The position numbers were made by a program, and so were the translations under genes. Shown here in pieces: positions 54,168-64,000 of a stretch of 64,000 bases of DNA. The notes below the pieces were generated by a model. It was not told where the DNA came from. It saw only the letters and a list, made by a program, of their open reading frames with translations, and ran no database searches. Where the stretch lies: contig CAICTM010000206.1 in the NCBI GenBank assembly GCA_903772945.1, positions 1 to 64,000 on the forward strand, read 5' to 3'. Origin of the DNA: Seminavis robusta. Lineage: Eukaryota; Bacillariophyta; Bacillariophyceae; Naviculales; Naviculaceae. Numbering within the stretch: position 1 is the stretch's first letter; the number at the start of each line of letters is the position of its first letter.

Positions 54168-56569
54168 CTACTGGCAACATGCGCTGGCGCTGGCCTCTGA
54201 AGCATACTTGCTGGCCTGGTTGCGTTCAAACGGCAGGTCGATGATGTTGGGATTCTAGTCAAACGACAGAAGAGAAAGGGAAAACAGAAAAGAACAACGT
54301 GAGACAGGAGGTGCTTTCATGACGCAAGTGGAAAGAGGCCCTGTATTCCACCGCTTTTCCCGCTCACCTGGTCAAAGAAACCAACCGGCATCAACTTGAA
54401 ACCAGTGTTGATAGCATTCTGAACCGGAAAGTCCTCTGGGCGAACCGGATGATGCAATCCAAAGACGTGCCAAGCCACAATGTCAGTGTTCTCAATGGAA
54501 CGCTCCTTCTGAACCCATTTTGAAAGGTCATTGCTCCCATCGTGCTGGTTTACAAAATCGCCCGTGGGGTAGCGTTCTTCTTCGTCATAGGGGGTTACCC
54601 AGAGATGATTGTAGGTCCAGCCCATCCGCCTCCCAGAGGGCGAGTTAGGATGGGTAAAGACTTTGACGGAATGGGTAGGCTCCAACTTGTACGAAACAGG
54701 TTGACCAACGTGATTGGTCTTGGAGGGATTGGTGACTTTCCAGAATCGCTCCGAGTCAGGATTCCTGTACCGACCTCCTTCCGTCACCAAGGGCGTCGAT
54801 TCCACGTAGAAAGCATTGCCGTAGGGGTTGTCCTTGCCCATTGGGACGGCAACTGTGTTGCATTCTACGACCGTGTTCTCGTCTCCGTCCACGCTCATGT
54901 CGAGACGAGCACAAAAGATGTGCTGGTGGATTTGACCAAAGACTCCGGGGGTAACCTCGGTTCCGTAGCGGTCGGGCTTCATCGGGGGGCAGGCAACTGT
55001 GTTGATGATTCCTGTGGCCTTCATCTCAAATTCAATGGTGCCATCCTTTACAGCACAAAGCAACACGGACAAAGCAGAGAATTGAGCTGTGAGGGCATCC
55101 GTTCAGGTCAGCACAGCAGATGACATGCAGGGATCACGAAAGACGTACCAAGTAGAAGTACCAATAGGATCCATATTCATAGTTTCCAACCGTTGAAATA
55201 CTAGAAACCACCAGTCGCCTCGCACGGCGCATTTCGGTTCTGTCCGTGCGGAAGTCCCAATGCTTCCAAAGAATGCCAAAATCTGAGGGAGTATGATGAT
55301 CCACCCAGCAGCAGGTGAGAAAGACTGAATGGCAATATAGGTTGCATCGCAAACGGCCCTTATTATGGCGTGCTCGTACCTTCTTCATGAATGCAAATTG
55401 CGTTTTCAATGCACTGTGGGTTGCCCTGGATATCGGAGATCCAACCATCCATGTACTGAATTGCACCAACACAATCACAGCCCAGCTTCAAAGAGTTGGC
55501 CATGTTGCCAAGTCCATATTCACCTTTGATGGAGCCAGAAGGTGGAGCAGTGTGAGACCCAATACGGAAGGAATCCATCCTGATAGCGTCCAAACGACTC
55601 ACCAATATCAAAAACATTCTTGCGATAATGCGGTGCCTTGGGGGATCCATAAGGGACTACCATTTCACTCAGAGAGGCTCGGTAGCAGATGGGACGACCT
55701 TGATACTTGATATTGTGCAAGGTGATACCTTCGCGACCATTGAAACCAACCAGGATGGACCAGTCATGCCATTTCAATGTATGCCCACGGAGAGAAAAGC
55801 TTACACCTTCTGGCTGGACAACATTGATGGGATTCAGATCGGTGCGTGGCTTCTTGTCCTCGCCCAAAAAGACACGGTCGTAGTTGCATTCTTTGCTGGG
55901 AATGGGAGTGCGATCTTTTTCCGGAACATCTTCTTCCCAATCATCCACATGAACCACTTTCATTTCCTTAATATCCACTACCGGATTCAATCCGCTGACA
56001 GGATGGGCATATAAATTGTCCAATTCTTTGGATCGGACCCACAAAAAGGCGTAGCTGAGGTGCCGATCCTGTTCGTAGCTTTCACCAAAGGTACCCGAGC
56101 TCCATGGGTCAACGCAGAGCAGACTCATGTCCGTGATGCCTCGTTTGGCGCAGGCGGCAATGACACGTTCATCCTCCTTGACAACCTTTTCAATCTGTTC
56201 AAATTCTTCCAATTGAATCATGGGACGCGCCTGAGGCAAAAAGGTTTTGGTACAAAGACTGGAATTTGTCAGCGACACAACCATCTTCCACACTCCAATG
56301 CCAGGGCCAATGGTAAAGGCATTGACGCGGGCCTTGCGCTCAACCACAGCCACAGCGCCGTTATTGCTTTGGTCAAATTCTCGGACAGCCGATTTGAGTG
56401 GTTCAAACAGCTCGATGGTTTCAAATCGAAGACTCGCCGTGTTCAAATCCTTCTTGACAATCTCCACAGCTTGAATAATCTCGTGCTTGGAGAGAGGATC
56501 CAAAGGATGGACACTGGGGGATGGTTCTACAGCGTCGGTCGCATCGTCGTCGTGGGAATAAGGAGCCAT
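54168..56569 (-). CDS. Copper amine oxidase
   Basis: Copper/TPQ amine oxidase of 683 residues (fungal and plant enzymes have 650-700), oxidising primary amines to aldehydes with release of ammonia and H2O2. Exons 56569-55603, 55523-55380, 55324-55149, 55045-54368 and 54254-54168; introns 79, 55, 103 and 113 nt. Seen: the catalytic Asp region (YMDGWISD), the TPQ precursor in STVGNYEYG, copper ligands HQH ([16 protein letters not shown]) and the third His in [14 protein letters not shown], and the typical ending [13 protein letters not shown]. The 55-nt intron leaves an unusual insert ([17 protein letters not shown]) before [11 protein letters not shown], so that boundary is the least certain. 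No signal peptide or clear peroxisomal signal. The start is the ATG in CCATGG at 56569. Confidence 0.92.
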
Positions 56570-57054
56570 GGTCAAATTGCTTTTCTTGCAAGGATATCTT
56601 TTCCACTTTTTCGTTCAATGCTTGGCTGAGGAAGATAATGAGAAAAAGATGAGTTGAAAGTTCGAACCAAGCTCGCGCTACAGATATCTTTTTCAGATTC
56701 TCAGAGGACAACTACTTTCTAGCCAGGAGTACAGAGTGGATACATCACGATTGATGGATGCAGCAAGACTTCCGACGTGATATCCAAGGATGAGAGAGAA
56801 AAATGAGGTGCTTTGGCAACTTCGGCTCTGAAGTTGGGAAATGGAGGCATCTTCTTCTCTCTCCACACACAGAACCGAAATCTTCAGGTGATCCACCACG
56901 ATCTCGTAGTTTCCACGGTCAAAAAGAACTGAGGCGGGCTCATTCCTTGCAGGGTCGGAACATATATTATGGTCAATGAAACCTCTTGGATCTAGTAGTC
57001 TAATCTTGGCAAACCACTTTCACACCCAATGAAACGTAACAAGGTAACAAGAAT
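56570..57054. other. Upstream region of amine oxidase
   Basis: About 480 bp with no supported gene; should contain the amine oxidase promoter. No clear TATA or CCAAT box seen. Confidence 0.4.
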
Positions 57055-57510
57055 CTAGTGGCTACGATGTGCTAGAGGGGACTACACGTATGGGTGAATC
57101 AGGTCCTCAGTCATGAGCAAAGGACCTTGAGCGGACAGGGAATGAAAACCAATGAGCAGGCCAACAGAGAGGGGCAACATGCAGGGGAGGAAAAAGAGTA
57201 AATATAGCCAGAGTCCTGAGGGAGAGGGCGGAGACCCACTACCAGGTAGAGGTCGAGGGCGCCACGATGCCATGATCATCCCAGAGCCTTGGCAGTCGAT
57301 TCACGGGAACACAAGAGCCTTAGGCACATGGTGGTGACACAAGCGAGAGCAAAGCTCAATTGGGCAGAGACATAGGAGCCAACCACAGAGTAGGGCTTGA
57401 ACCATTTCGGAGCCAGAAGCTGGGAGAGCCATTGTAGAACAGCAGTAGCTTCGGCAGCAAAGTGGCCACCAGCAGAAACAACAAAGGGGGTGAAGTGTCA
57501 GCATTGTGCA
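57055..57510 (-). repeat. Retroelement coding fragment, copy 3 of 4
   Basis: Longest copy. On the minus strand it reads TPFVVSAGGHFAAEATAVLQ then WLSQLLAPKWFKPYSVVGSY and on to MCLR, after which the frame decays. The left part (57060-57330) matches the copy at 40.27-40.54 kb; the right part matches 4.27 and 61.25 kb. Confidence 0.65.
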
Positions 57511-58025
57511 TGCAGTGCACTGAGCCTGCTACTTCATATTATTCTTAGCCTTCTCACGCTGGTAAACAAGGTACAGCGTAACATGTACCTGCGATGGTGA
57601 AAACAAGAAGGTTGCATGTTGAACAATCACTTTAGCAAACAAGCTCGGATGTGATGTAAATGATTGAAGTTGAGAGTATCCACGTATGAAAGACGAGAAC
57701 ACGAACGTGACTAACGTCGTAAATCAGGCAATAGAAACCACCACCGGGAACCACGTTGCCCTCCAAGCAGCTGCCAAAGAACAAATAGAAAAAGAGATTC
57801 ATCGGATGCTGACAAGGTAGAAAGAAGAATCGACTGTCAGGGCAATGGTATGGACCAGTTACCGTTGTTGTGGTAAGACAAAGGTGATACGTGGTCAACG
57901 TCAGACACAGCTGAAGATACCTTTCTCGTTGTTGTTGCATTGCCCTGCATTGCATTGCCAAGCAATCATTATTATCTGCTTCTTTGCTTTTTTGTTTGAT
58001 CAGATAATAATAAATACACTCTACC
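57511..58025. other. Intergenic, nothing recognised
   Basis: No supported gene; the final 100 bp are the probable 5' UTR of the Gly/Tyr-rich protein gene. Confidence 0.4.
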
Positions 58026-59171
58026 ATGAAGTTTCTCTTGTCAGTATCAGCATCGGTTCTATTCTGTGGAAGCGCCGTCCATGGGTATGGAGTAGTGGAT
58101 CGGCAAAACCGTGTGGGCACTCCGTTTCGCCAAGGAGGCAGCAGCTATTACCCTCAGCAAAATTTGAATGGCGGCGGCTTGAGCTGGAATTCTCCCATGG
58201 GTGATGGCGGCGGCTATCAGCAGCAGCAAACCAATGGTTGGGGATGGGGCAACAACTACAATACTAACAACAGAGGAGGTGGAGGCAGCTACGACAATTA
58301 CTACTACCGCGACAATGAAGTCCAGGGCAATTCCCGCCGCACGTGGTCCAACTCTGGCTATGACCCTTACGGCGGGAACAAGGACACGGTCGTTCAAATG
58401 GACACGCAGGGACGTCCCATGAGCGCTACGCTGGAAGTCTGGGAGGGTCCCAACTACACACCGCTCAAGGTCAATCTCTACAGTGAAGACGGCAATCGTC
58501 GTCCCTTTCAAACACTGGTCGAAACACCCCGTGATGGCCGTGCCCATGCCGTCACGGTCAACAATGACGGTCCTCAAGAAATGCCCGTCAATGCACACGT
58601 CTCATCGTCTTATCGCAACGATCCCGGTTCGTACTACAACTACGGACCCCCCGTGGACATTCAGCGCCTCCGTATTGATGGTGGCAAAGCTTTGAAAACG
58701 GTCACATTGCCATACCACGTGCAAAATGTCAAGTTATCGTTGCGCAGTCAAGGAGGTCCCATCAAGGCCACGGTGGAACTCTGGCAGGGACCCGGTGCCG
58801 CCAAGCAAGTGGCGCAAGTCGATTCCGCAGATGGTCAAAACAAACCGTTCAGTGCCATGATTGACACATCGGGTGGAACCACGTTGGCCATTCGAAACAC
58901 GGGACCGACCGAGTTCCCGATTGATGCCTATGTGGAACTTTTTTCACAAGGTGGTGGTGCTGGTCAGTATGGCGGTGGTTATGGTTTTAATGCTGGTGCT
59001 GGCTACAACAACGGCTACGGCAATGGTGGTGGATATGGAGGCTACGGTGGTGGCTACAACAATGGCAATGGTGGTGGTTATGGCGGATACGGTGGTGGAC
59101 GAGATTTCCGTGGTAATGGATACGGCAGCGGGTACGGATCCGGAGGTTACGGATTTGGACCGTACAACTAA
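58026..59171 (+). CDS. Secreted Gly/Tyr-rich protein with duplicated beta-domain
   Basis: Protein of 381 residues, intronless. Signal peptide MKFLLSVSASVLFCGSAVHG. A Gly/Asn/Tyr/Gln-rich linker leads to two copies of one domain: MSATLEVWEGPNYTPLKVNL ... MPVNAHV (about 137-200) and IKATVELWQGPGAAKQVAQV ... FPIDAYVELF (about 245-308). Both have the pattern V.LW.GP, a middle RPF..L or KPFSAM, and a final FP(I/V).A.V strand. The last 75 residues are GGYGGYGGG-type repeats, as in adhesive or cell-wall proteins. Similar duplicated domains occur in other diatom secreted proteins; function unknown. An extracellular structural or adhesive role is inference. Confidence 0.8.
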   Translation: MKFLLSVSASVLFCGSAVHGYGVVDRQNRVGTPFRQGGSSYYPQQNLNGGGLSWNSPMGDGGGYQQQQTNGWGWGNNYNTNNRGGGGSYDNYYYRDNEVQGNSRRTWSNSGYDPYGGNKDTVVQMDTQGRPMSATLEVWEGPNYTPLKVNLYSEDGNRRPFQTLVETPRDGRAHAVTVNNDGPQEMPVNAHVSSSYRNDPGSYYNYGPPVDIQRLRIDGGKALKTVTLPYHVQNVKLSLRSQGGPIKATVELWQGPGAAKQVAQVDSADGQNKPFSAMIDTSGGTTLAIRNTGPTEFPIDAYVELFSQGGGAGQYGGGYGFNAGAGYNNGYGNGGGYGGYGGGYNNGNGGGYGGYGGGRDFRGNGYGSGYGSGGYGFGPYN

Positions 59172-59742
59172 CTAGCTAGACCGACTCGAAGGATGGAAGT
59201 AGTGGATGTTGATGGTTGGAGCGGTGGCTTGGGGGGAAAACCGACGTTTCAAAACTGAAAAATGCGACAATTTCCCAAGCAACTCAACTCGTCCAATCAA
59301 TGTGTATACATTTGTATGGTGTGACGACAGTCCTGAAGCGACTCCAAACTGGCACTGTGTGTTTGAACCAAGAAAAAACCCAAACCATGCCACTTGGGTG
59401 CTTGCATGTCAGGAACTTGTGTGATAGACAGGATATTTTCATTTGTGGGGGAAAGGGTTGAGGCACGTACAGTACAAAAGGACCTGGAGTGTGGGATGAA
59501 AGTGCAAACTCCGTTGGCAGCTCAAAATTTAAATGTACTGTAGTGCCGAAACAAAACTGAGAAAACAAAAAGACGATATACGTCTATAGTTAGTTCCATC
59601 AGAAGAGTATCACCTTTCGCGGCAACAAACCCTCCTCGTCACCCTATGCCATCAGAGCAGCACAAATTGCAACTGTTCGTGTGGATGCAACTCGCCATCC
59701 ACCATCTTCTTTGAGAGATAGCTGCTCGATTGCTGTCCCTCC
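59172..59742. other. Intergenic between convergent genes
   Basis: No supported gene; probably two 3' UTRs. Confidence 0.4.
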
Positions 59743-60816
59743 TTATCTGTCACCCATGTATGACGCATCCGGTGGTTTGGAAGAGAGTAGCGCCGCACTT
59801 GTTGTTGTGGCGGCATCATTGCTGTGGTCGATCATGTGCAACAGAAGCGATGCCATCTTTTCCCCTCCCAACGGCGATGGCTCGACCCGTGCCACATAGT
59901 CTTGGGAATGTTGTCCATCCAACACCTCATACAGTGGCACCGGTATTACTTGGGCTCCGGGGATTTGAATTGTGCTCGTGGCTTGCACGAATGCCTTGCG
60001 AATGAGAGCTTGCAATTTTCCCGGATTGTGGTCGTATCCCAATGCCGCCAATGTCCCACCGGCCCAACTGGGAGAGTGTGGATTTTCGTCGGGAAAGTAA
60101 ATCATGCAGACGAGTATTTTGTGCGGAACTTGTTGGGACGTCAAGCGTCGAATATACTGCTGGGTGCGTGTTCCAAATAAATGCCGCAAATAGCCCAAAC
60201 AGGGTGGAAATCCACAGGCACACGATGCCAACGAACATCCACAACCACAACAATAGTCGTCCATCGGACAGGATCCACACGTCCCACCATTTTCGGTACA
60301 AGATTGCGGAAGACAACAGAGAAGTCCCAAAATGGCGCAAATGGTACACACACACGGTGCCATGGCGACATCGTTGCCGCCAACCGAGACAATCAAAATG
60401 TCATTGGGTTGAATGTGGTCGCGCAGAAACGTGTCTTGGGGGCGCAATGCACGCGTTCGTTCGTTCAGTGTCGTGGCTTCCACGGCCGTATTGATCACAC
60501 TCGTTCTGGCTGTATTACTAGTGTTTTGCTCCAACAATTTCGCATTCATCCAATAGGCAATGTCGGGCACTGATTCCGGAGGAGACAAGACAGTCTGATA
60601 GGCGCCCACGGCCGGTTGAATGCAGCGTCGTTTATCCACAAACCAGTACTTGTTGTCCAAACTGCTGTCACCCGCCAACCAAATCAACCGATCCGACGAT
60701 TCTCGCAACACGGGAAGAAGCGTCTCTAAATGCCGCACTTTGTGGCCATGGTACTCGTAGTAAAAGTCACCCGAGTCAATACTCCTAATGGGAGTGGTAG
60801 TAGTGGAAGCGTTCAT
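59743..60816 (-). CDS. SGNH/GDSL-type hydrolase-like protein
   Basis: Intronless, 357 residues from ATG 60816 (acaaATGAACGC). SGNH blocks visible: block I LIWLAGDSSLDNKYW (Ser about residue 50), block III ILIVSVGGNDVAMAP (GGND), and a C-terminal RVEPSPLGGEKMA where the family has DxxH; the His is not seen, so the catalytic triad may differ. A Cys-rich insert (CVCTICAILGLLCCLPQSC ... CCGCGC, about 160-205) interrupts the domain and may form disulfides or bind a metal. No signal peptide is evident. Likely an esterase or acyl hydrolase acting on an unknown ester. Confidence 0.75.
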   Translation of the reverse strand: MNASTTTTPIRSIDSGDFYYEYHGHKVRHLETLLPVLRESSDRLIWLAGDSSLDNKYWFVDKRRCIQPAVGAYQTVLSPPESVPDIAYWMNAKLLEQNTSNTARTSVINTAVEATTLNERTRALRPQDTFLRDHIQPNDILIVSVGGNDVAMAPCVCTICAILGLLCCLPQSCTENGGTCGSCPMDDYCCGCGCSLASCACGFPPCLGYLRHLFGTRTQQYIRRLTSQQVPHKILVCMIYFPDENPHSPSWAGGTLAALGYDHNPGKLQALIRKAFVQATSTIQIPGAQVIPVPLYEVLDGQHSQDYVARVEPSPLGGEKMASLLLHMIDHSNDAATTTSAALLSSKPPDASYMGDR

Positions 60817-61069
60817 TTGTGTTTTGTGGCAGGTCAATTGTGTGCTTGGTTGTGGATCAGTCGAGCTGTCGCTTGGTGCTTGGTTTTGGGCCGACAGTCT
60901 TCAGTTTCGGCTCGGTCGTTGTTGGATCTTTGTCGGCTGCCAATTCGAATGCATGATCGAATTTTTATCTGCGATCTTTTTGGGGGGGGCGTGAAGCAAC
61001 CCACAGGCAGTTTAATTTTGGGAATCAGATACTACATGTAGTGGTTGCGGGAATTATTTATCTTGATTC
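60817..61069. other. Upstream region of SGNH hydrolase
   Basis: Short region with a poly-G run (GGGGGGGG near 60981); no gene. Confidence 0.4.
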
Positions 61070-61470
61070 AAAAATCCAGAGTAAACAATAACTTTAACCC
61101 TATATTTACCGCATTTACCCGACTATTGTCTTCCTGCCAGGGGATCTTCCTCGAGTCCCTCTTCTCCTCAATTCTATCCCCCCTCTGTCCGATGCCTACC
61201 CCCCTAAAAGTCGACACCTTGCTGATGGGAGTGGCAGAAGAAGACTCCACTTTATTGTTTCTGCTGATGGCCTCTTCGCTACCGAAGCTACTGCTGTTCT
61301 CCAACGGCTCTCCAAGCTTTTGGCTCACAAGTGGTCCAAGCCCCACTCTGTGGTTCGTTCTTTCATTTCTGCAAGGTCGAGCATTGCGCTCACTAGAGCA
61401 GCAACCATGTGTTTACGAGGCTCTTGTGTTCCAGCTCTCAAGGTCTCAAAGCATTGGGATGACTGAGACG
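61070..61470 (+). repeat. Retroelement coding fragment, copy 4 of 4
   Basis: Best-preserved copy. From about 61220 to the TGA at 61464-61466 it is open and reads ADGSGRRRLHFIVSADGLFA, then TEATAVLQRLSKLLAHKWSK and CLRGSCVP. The upstream part (61070-61130) matches the far end of the 40.6-kb copy. The frame matches, from memory, the C-terminal part of reverse-transcriptase ORFs in protist retroelements. Confidence 0.7.
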
Positions 61471-61595
61471 CTCTCGATCAATGTTGCCCTGTTTGTGCCC
61501 CCAAATGTTATAACACATGCACAAGAAACAGTCTCTTCTTGATTCCCTAAGTACTAGCCAAGCTTCAGAAAATGCAAAAGACAACTCTTTTGAAA

Positions 61596-64000
61596 TCAGC
61601 AAAAAAATTGATTGACTGGATCACATTCAACAGCTGCAGTGATCTCCTTGACGAAGCCGTCAGCCCCAACAAGAACAACCAGAGTGATTTCTGTGAAAGG
61701 TGTGTCAACTTCAGTAAAAGAATACAGCACTGTTTGATTTGCTGTTGTCAGAGTGATGTATCCAGAGGTGGTAAAGCCATCTCCATAACTGTCTGAAATG
61801 ACAAGTTTGTACGTGTTGGGTACAACAACATCGAGGACAAACGAGTAGAGAAAATCCGCTGCTTGAATTGCCCAACCGGATTCTTCCAGTGGTTCCCAAA
61901 CACCAGTCACATTTGATTCTTGTTGCCAGACCCACCCCATCTGCCATGGGTACCCATCAGATTCTATGTTAAGAACAATTTGTTGGCCATCTTCTTCATC
62001 TCTTGTTGGTGGGAACCGACCTGGGAAAGCTAGATGCTCATTCAGGTCAGCACAGGTGGAGACTGGTGTCACATTGGCTGTACAGTCACACCACAGCGCA
62101 GAACAAAGGTGCACTGGGACAGTTCCTGAAAGCTGATTACCATCAAGTTTCAACCCCATTGATTCATTCAGTTGAAAGGGGAGGGTTCCTGTCAAGCTAT
62201 TGTTGCTCAAATAGAGCTTTTGCAAGGATATCAAGGAGCCAACTTCAATGGGGATTGTCCCAGTAAAGCGATTTCCAGAAAGGTCCAGCTCAAACAATGA
62301 GGACAACAGACCAATGTCACTGGACAGGGAGCCTGTAAGGGAATTTGAAGGCAAATAGAGCCATCCCAAAGTTGTCTGTGACCAAATTTCGACAGGGATT
62401 CGGCCTGAAAAGCCATTGTCACCCCAAGTTAACGTAGTCAATGGCAGCAATCCAAGCTCCGATGGAATGGGACCTGTTAAGAGATTTGTGGCAGCCCCAA
62501 AGACAGTCAGATTGGCCATCATTCCAAATTCTGTAGCAATCTGTCCTGTCAACAGATTTGTATCCAACCACAGGGCATCCAATGCATTCAAGAGAGCCAG
62601 CTCTGTACCAATTTGGCCCGTCAATTCGTTGCTGTACAAATACAAGTCAGCCAAAGAGGTCAACAACCCAACTTCAGTTGGGAGTGGGCCTGAGAGTCGA
62701 TTCTCACTCAGTATCAGCTGGTACAAATCACTTGAGCTTCCCAGCTGTGAAGGAATCTGCCCTGTGATCTGATTGCTGTGGAGAGATAGAATTGCCAGGG
62801 AAGTCAAGAGCCCAAGCTCTGAGGGGATCTGGCCAGACAAGTGACCATTGTAGCTCAAAAACAGAGATGCCAAACCTGTCAAAAGTCCAACCTCTGTAGG
62901 AATTCTTCCGCTCAAATGATTGGTTTCCATGTTCAGCCATGCTAAGGTTGTCATTTTGTAAACTTCGCTTGGTAGCAAACTTTTGATCGATGTAGAAATC
63001 TTGTTCCATCCCAGCCCAATCCGAGACAAGGATGTCAACAGAGTAATTTCAGGCGGAACAACTGGTGTAAGACCAGGAAGGTAGAGATCTTCAACCCAAA
63101 GACTGGTGTATTCTCCAAGGTGGTTGCATGGAAGAGAAGCACGGGAAGGAGAATATTCCCTATACACACCATCATAAAAAAACGAAAATCCACTCGAGAA
63201 CCACAGACATTCATCCACTCTGTCATCCATCCATTTTTCTTGGATAGGTTCAAACCAGTTATCACCTTCAAAGGCAAAGTAGAAGCATGCCAGAGCAAAT
63301 AGTTGTGTCTTCCTCCACTCTGGCAATAGGGTGATGTTTTGGTGGTCCAACAGCCAGTCCTTTGCTCGCCACTGGGGTGTCCCAAATGTCTGCAAGCTCT
63401 CCAAAGTGTAACTTGGCAGATTTTCGAGCATGAAATCAAGAATTCCAGTTGGAGCCGAGGAAGGAACTCCAGAAGGCTCCATGGAACCAAAGGCTGTTGG
63501 TGTAGCAGTTTGGATGCTGCCTATTGCACCTGGACCCTTTTCTTTTTTTGTTCCAGCCACTGTGCCAACAATAATGGCTGCCACTATGCACAACATGGTC
63601 AGAAACAAAATAAACAACTGAGCCTGTCGCCTCTTCTTTTGTTGTCTTTCCTCAACCATCTGCATGTCCACCGGGCTTGCTGGTGGTCTCATTTGGAGCC
63701 TGAGGTGCTCTGAATCCTCCACAACAAGATTTGCTACCGCCAGCTCCTGATCAATGTTGTTGTTGTTGACACTGTTGGGTAGCACATGTGGCACGTTACC
63801 TGCTTGAATGACTTCGGTTTGCAATTCAATATTATCCTCCAGAATTCTAGCGGGAGCACCAAGGAGGGAAAATCTAATGATGTTGGTACGCTGCAAGGCT
63901 TCTCCGGGTGTACCACTGTAGGCACCTGGCAGAGGTAGCTGTGGACTCCCTTGAGGTGATCCAGATACTGGCTGCCCTGCTCTGGAACCTTGAGAGTTGA
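61596..64000 (-). CDS. Membrane-anchored LRR protein 3, 5' end outside window
   Basis: Close relative of LRR gene 1, with an unbroken frame of about 800 codons running to the right edge; no ATG is present in frame near the edge (visible N-terminus SPQGSPQLPLPGAYSGTPGE), so the start lies beyond. Order: disordered cytoplasmic region, membrane span (FILFLTMLCIVAAIIVGTVAG), linker TATPTAFGSMEPSGVPSSAP, cap (WLLDHQNITLLPEW, CLWFSSGFSFF), about fourteen plant-like LRRs, Cys cap (CSALWCDCTANVTPVSTC) and a beta-rich C-terminal domain ending CDPVNQFFC. It is the intact reference that shows the frameshift in gene 1. Probable surface receptor or adhesion protein without kinase domain. Confidence 0.88.
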   Translation of the reverse strand, partial: NSQGSRAGQPVSGSPQGSPQLPLPGAYSGTPGEALQRTNIIRFSLLGAPARILEDNIELQTEVIQAGNVPHVLPNSVNNNNIDQELAVANLVVEDSEHLRLQMRPPASPVDMQMVEERQQKKRRQAQLFILFLTMLCIVAAIIVGTVAGTKKEKGPGAIGSIQTATPTAFGSMEPSGVPSSAPTGILDFMLENLPSYTLESLQTFGTPQWRAKDWLLDHQNITLLPEWRKTQLFALACFYFAFEGDNWFEPIQEKWMDDRVDECLWFSSGFSFFYDGVYREYSPSRASLPCNHLGEYTSLWVEDLYLPGLTPVVPPEITLLTSLSRIGLGWNKISTSIKSLLPSEVYKMTTLAWLNMETNHLSGRIPTEVGLLTGLASLFLSYNGHLSGQIPSELGLLTSLAILSLHSNQITGQIPSQLGSSSDLYQLILSENRLSGPLPTEVGLLTSLADLYLYSNELTGQIGTELALLNALDALWLDTNLLTGQIATEFGMMANLTVFGAATNLLTGPIPSELGLLPLTTLTWGDNGFSGRIPVEIWSQTTLGWLYLPSNSLTGSLSSDIGLLSSLFELDLSGNRFTGTIPIEVGSLISLQKLYLSNNSLTGTLPFQLNESMGLKLDGNQLSGTVPVHLCSALWCDCTANVTPVSTCADLNEHLAFPGRFPPTRDEEDGQQIVLNIESDGYPWQMGWVWQQESNVTGVWEPLEESGWAIQAADFLYSFVLDVVVPNTYKLVISDSYGDGFTTSGYITLTTANQTVLYSFTEVDTPFTEITLVVLVGADGFVKEITAAVECDPVNQFFC

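Overview
The window is nuclear DNA of a photosynthetic stramenopile, most likely a pennate diatom; the membrane-anchored LRR proteins resemble those expanded in Seminavis robusta, but the species name is a guess. The evidence is: short GT-AG introns (about 55-115 nt) in otherwise compact genes; a DUF6824 protein; LRR proteins with a long disordered cytoplasmic tail, one membrane span and an outer LRR domain; a eukaryotic CCT-gamma chaperonin; and gene-poor spacers full of CTAGCTAG and GGTACC strings. All splice models here are read by eye from frame continuity and splice signals.

Left edge (1-4.4 kb): a decayed Ty3/gypsy LTR-retroelement on the minus strand, then a broken LINE-type element on the plus strand. 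4.7-12.8 kb: an MBOAT/wax-synthase-like acyltransferase (minus), a secreted DUF839/PhoX-like protein (plus), a decayed gene with a repeated module (minus) and two unrecognised proteins (minus).

13.9-19.15 kb: the most unusual region. Four head-to-tail units of 1.2-1.4 kb each carry a promoter-like block (TGACGTCA and CCAAT), a leader ORF, an unrecognised basic-protein gene and two GC-rich hairpins. They are arranged as a duplicated pair (A-B, C-D). The inner copies are littered with one-base deletions, which looks like unpolished long-read consensus. The array lies between two paralogous DUF839/PhoX-like genes (6.8 and 19.6 kb).

19.6-41 kb: the second DUF839-like gene (four exons, one of only 30 nt), a SET-domain protein with a signal peptide, two tandem TIR-bounded elements made of CGTCTCCT motifs, LRR gene 1, CCT3, an array of the palindrome GATTCTTAAGAATC, an AAA+ ATPase, LRR gene 2, a small ORF and an acidic Glu-rich protein.

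41-64 kb: a DOMON / copper monooxygenase / TLC-like fusion protein, a 562-residue unknown, the DUF6824 protein, a Lys-rich methyltransferase-like protein, a broken ankyrin-like repeat gene, a five-exon copper amine oxidase, a secreted Gly/Tyr-rich protein, an SGNH hydrolase, and LRR gene 3, which runs off the right edge. Degenerate fragments of one retroelement coding region occur at 4.3, 40.4, 57.3 and 61.3 kb.

There is no sign of operons or of one shared pathway. Many products are secreted or membrane proteins (LRR proteins, DUF839 pair, Gly/Tyr-rich protein, DOMON fusion, SET protein), which suits a cell-surface or extracellular theme, but that is inference. No tRNA, rRNA or CRISPR array was recognised.
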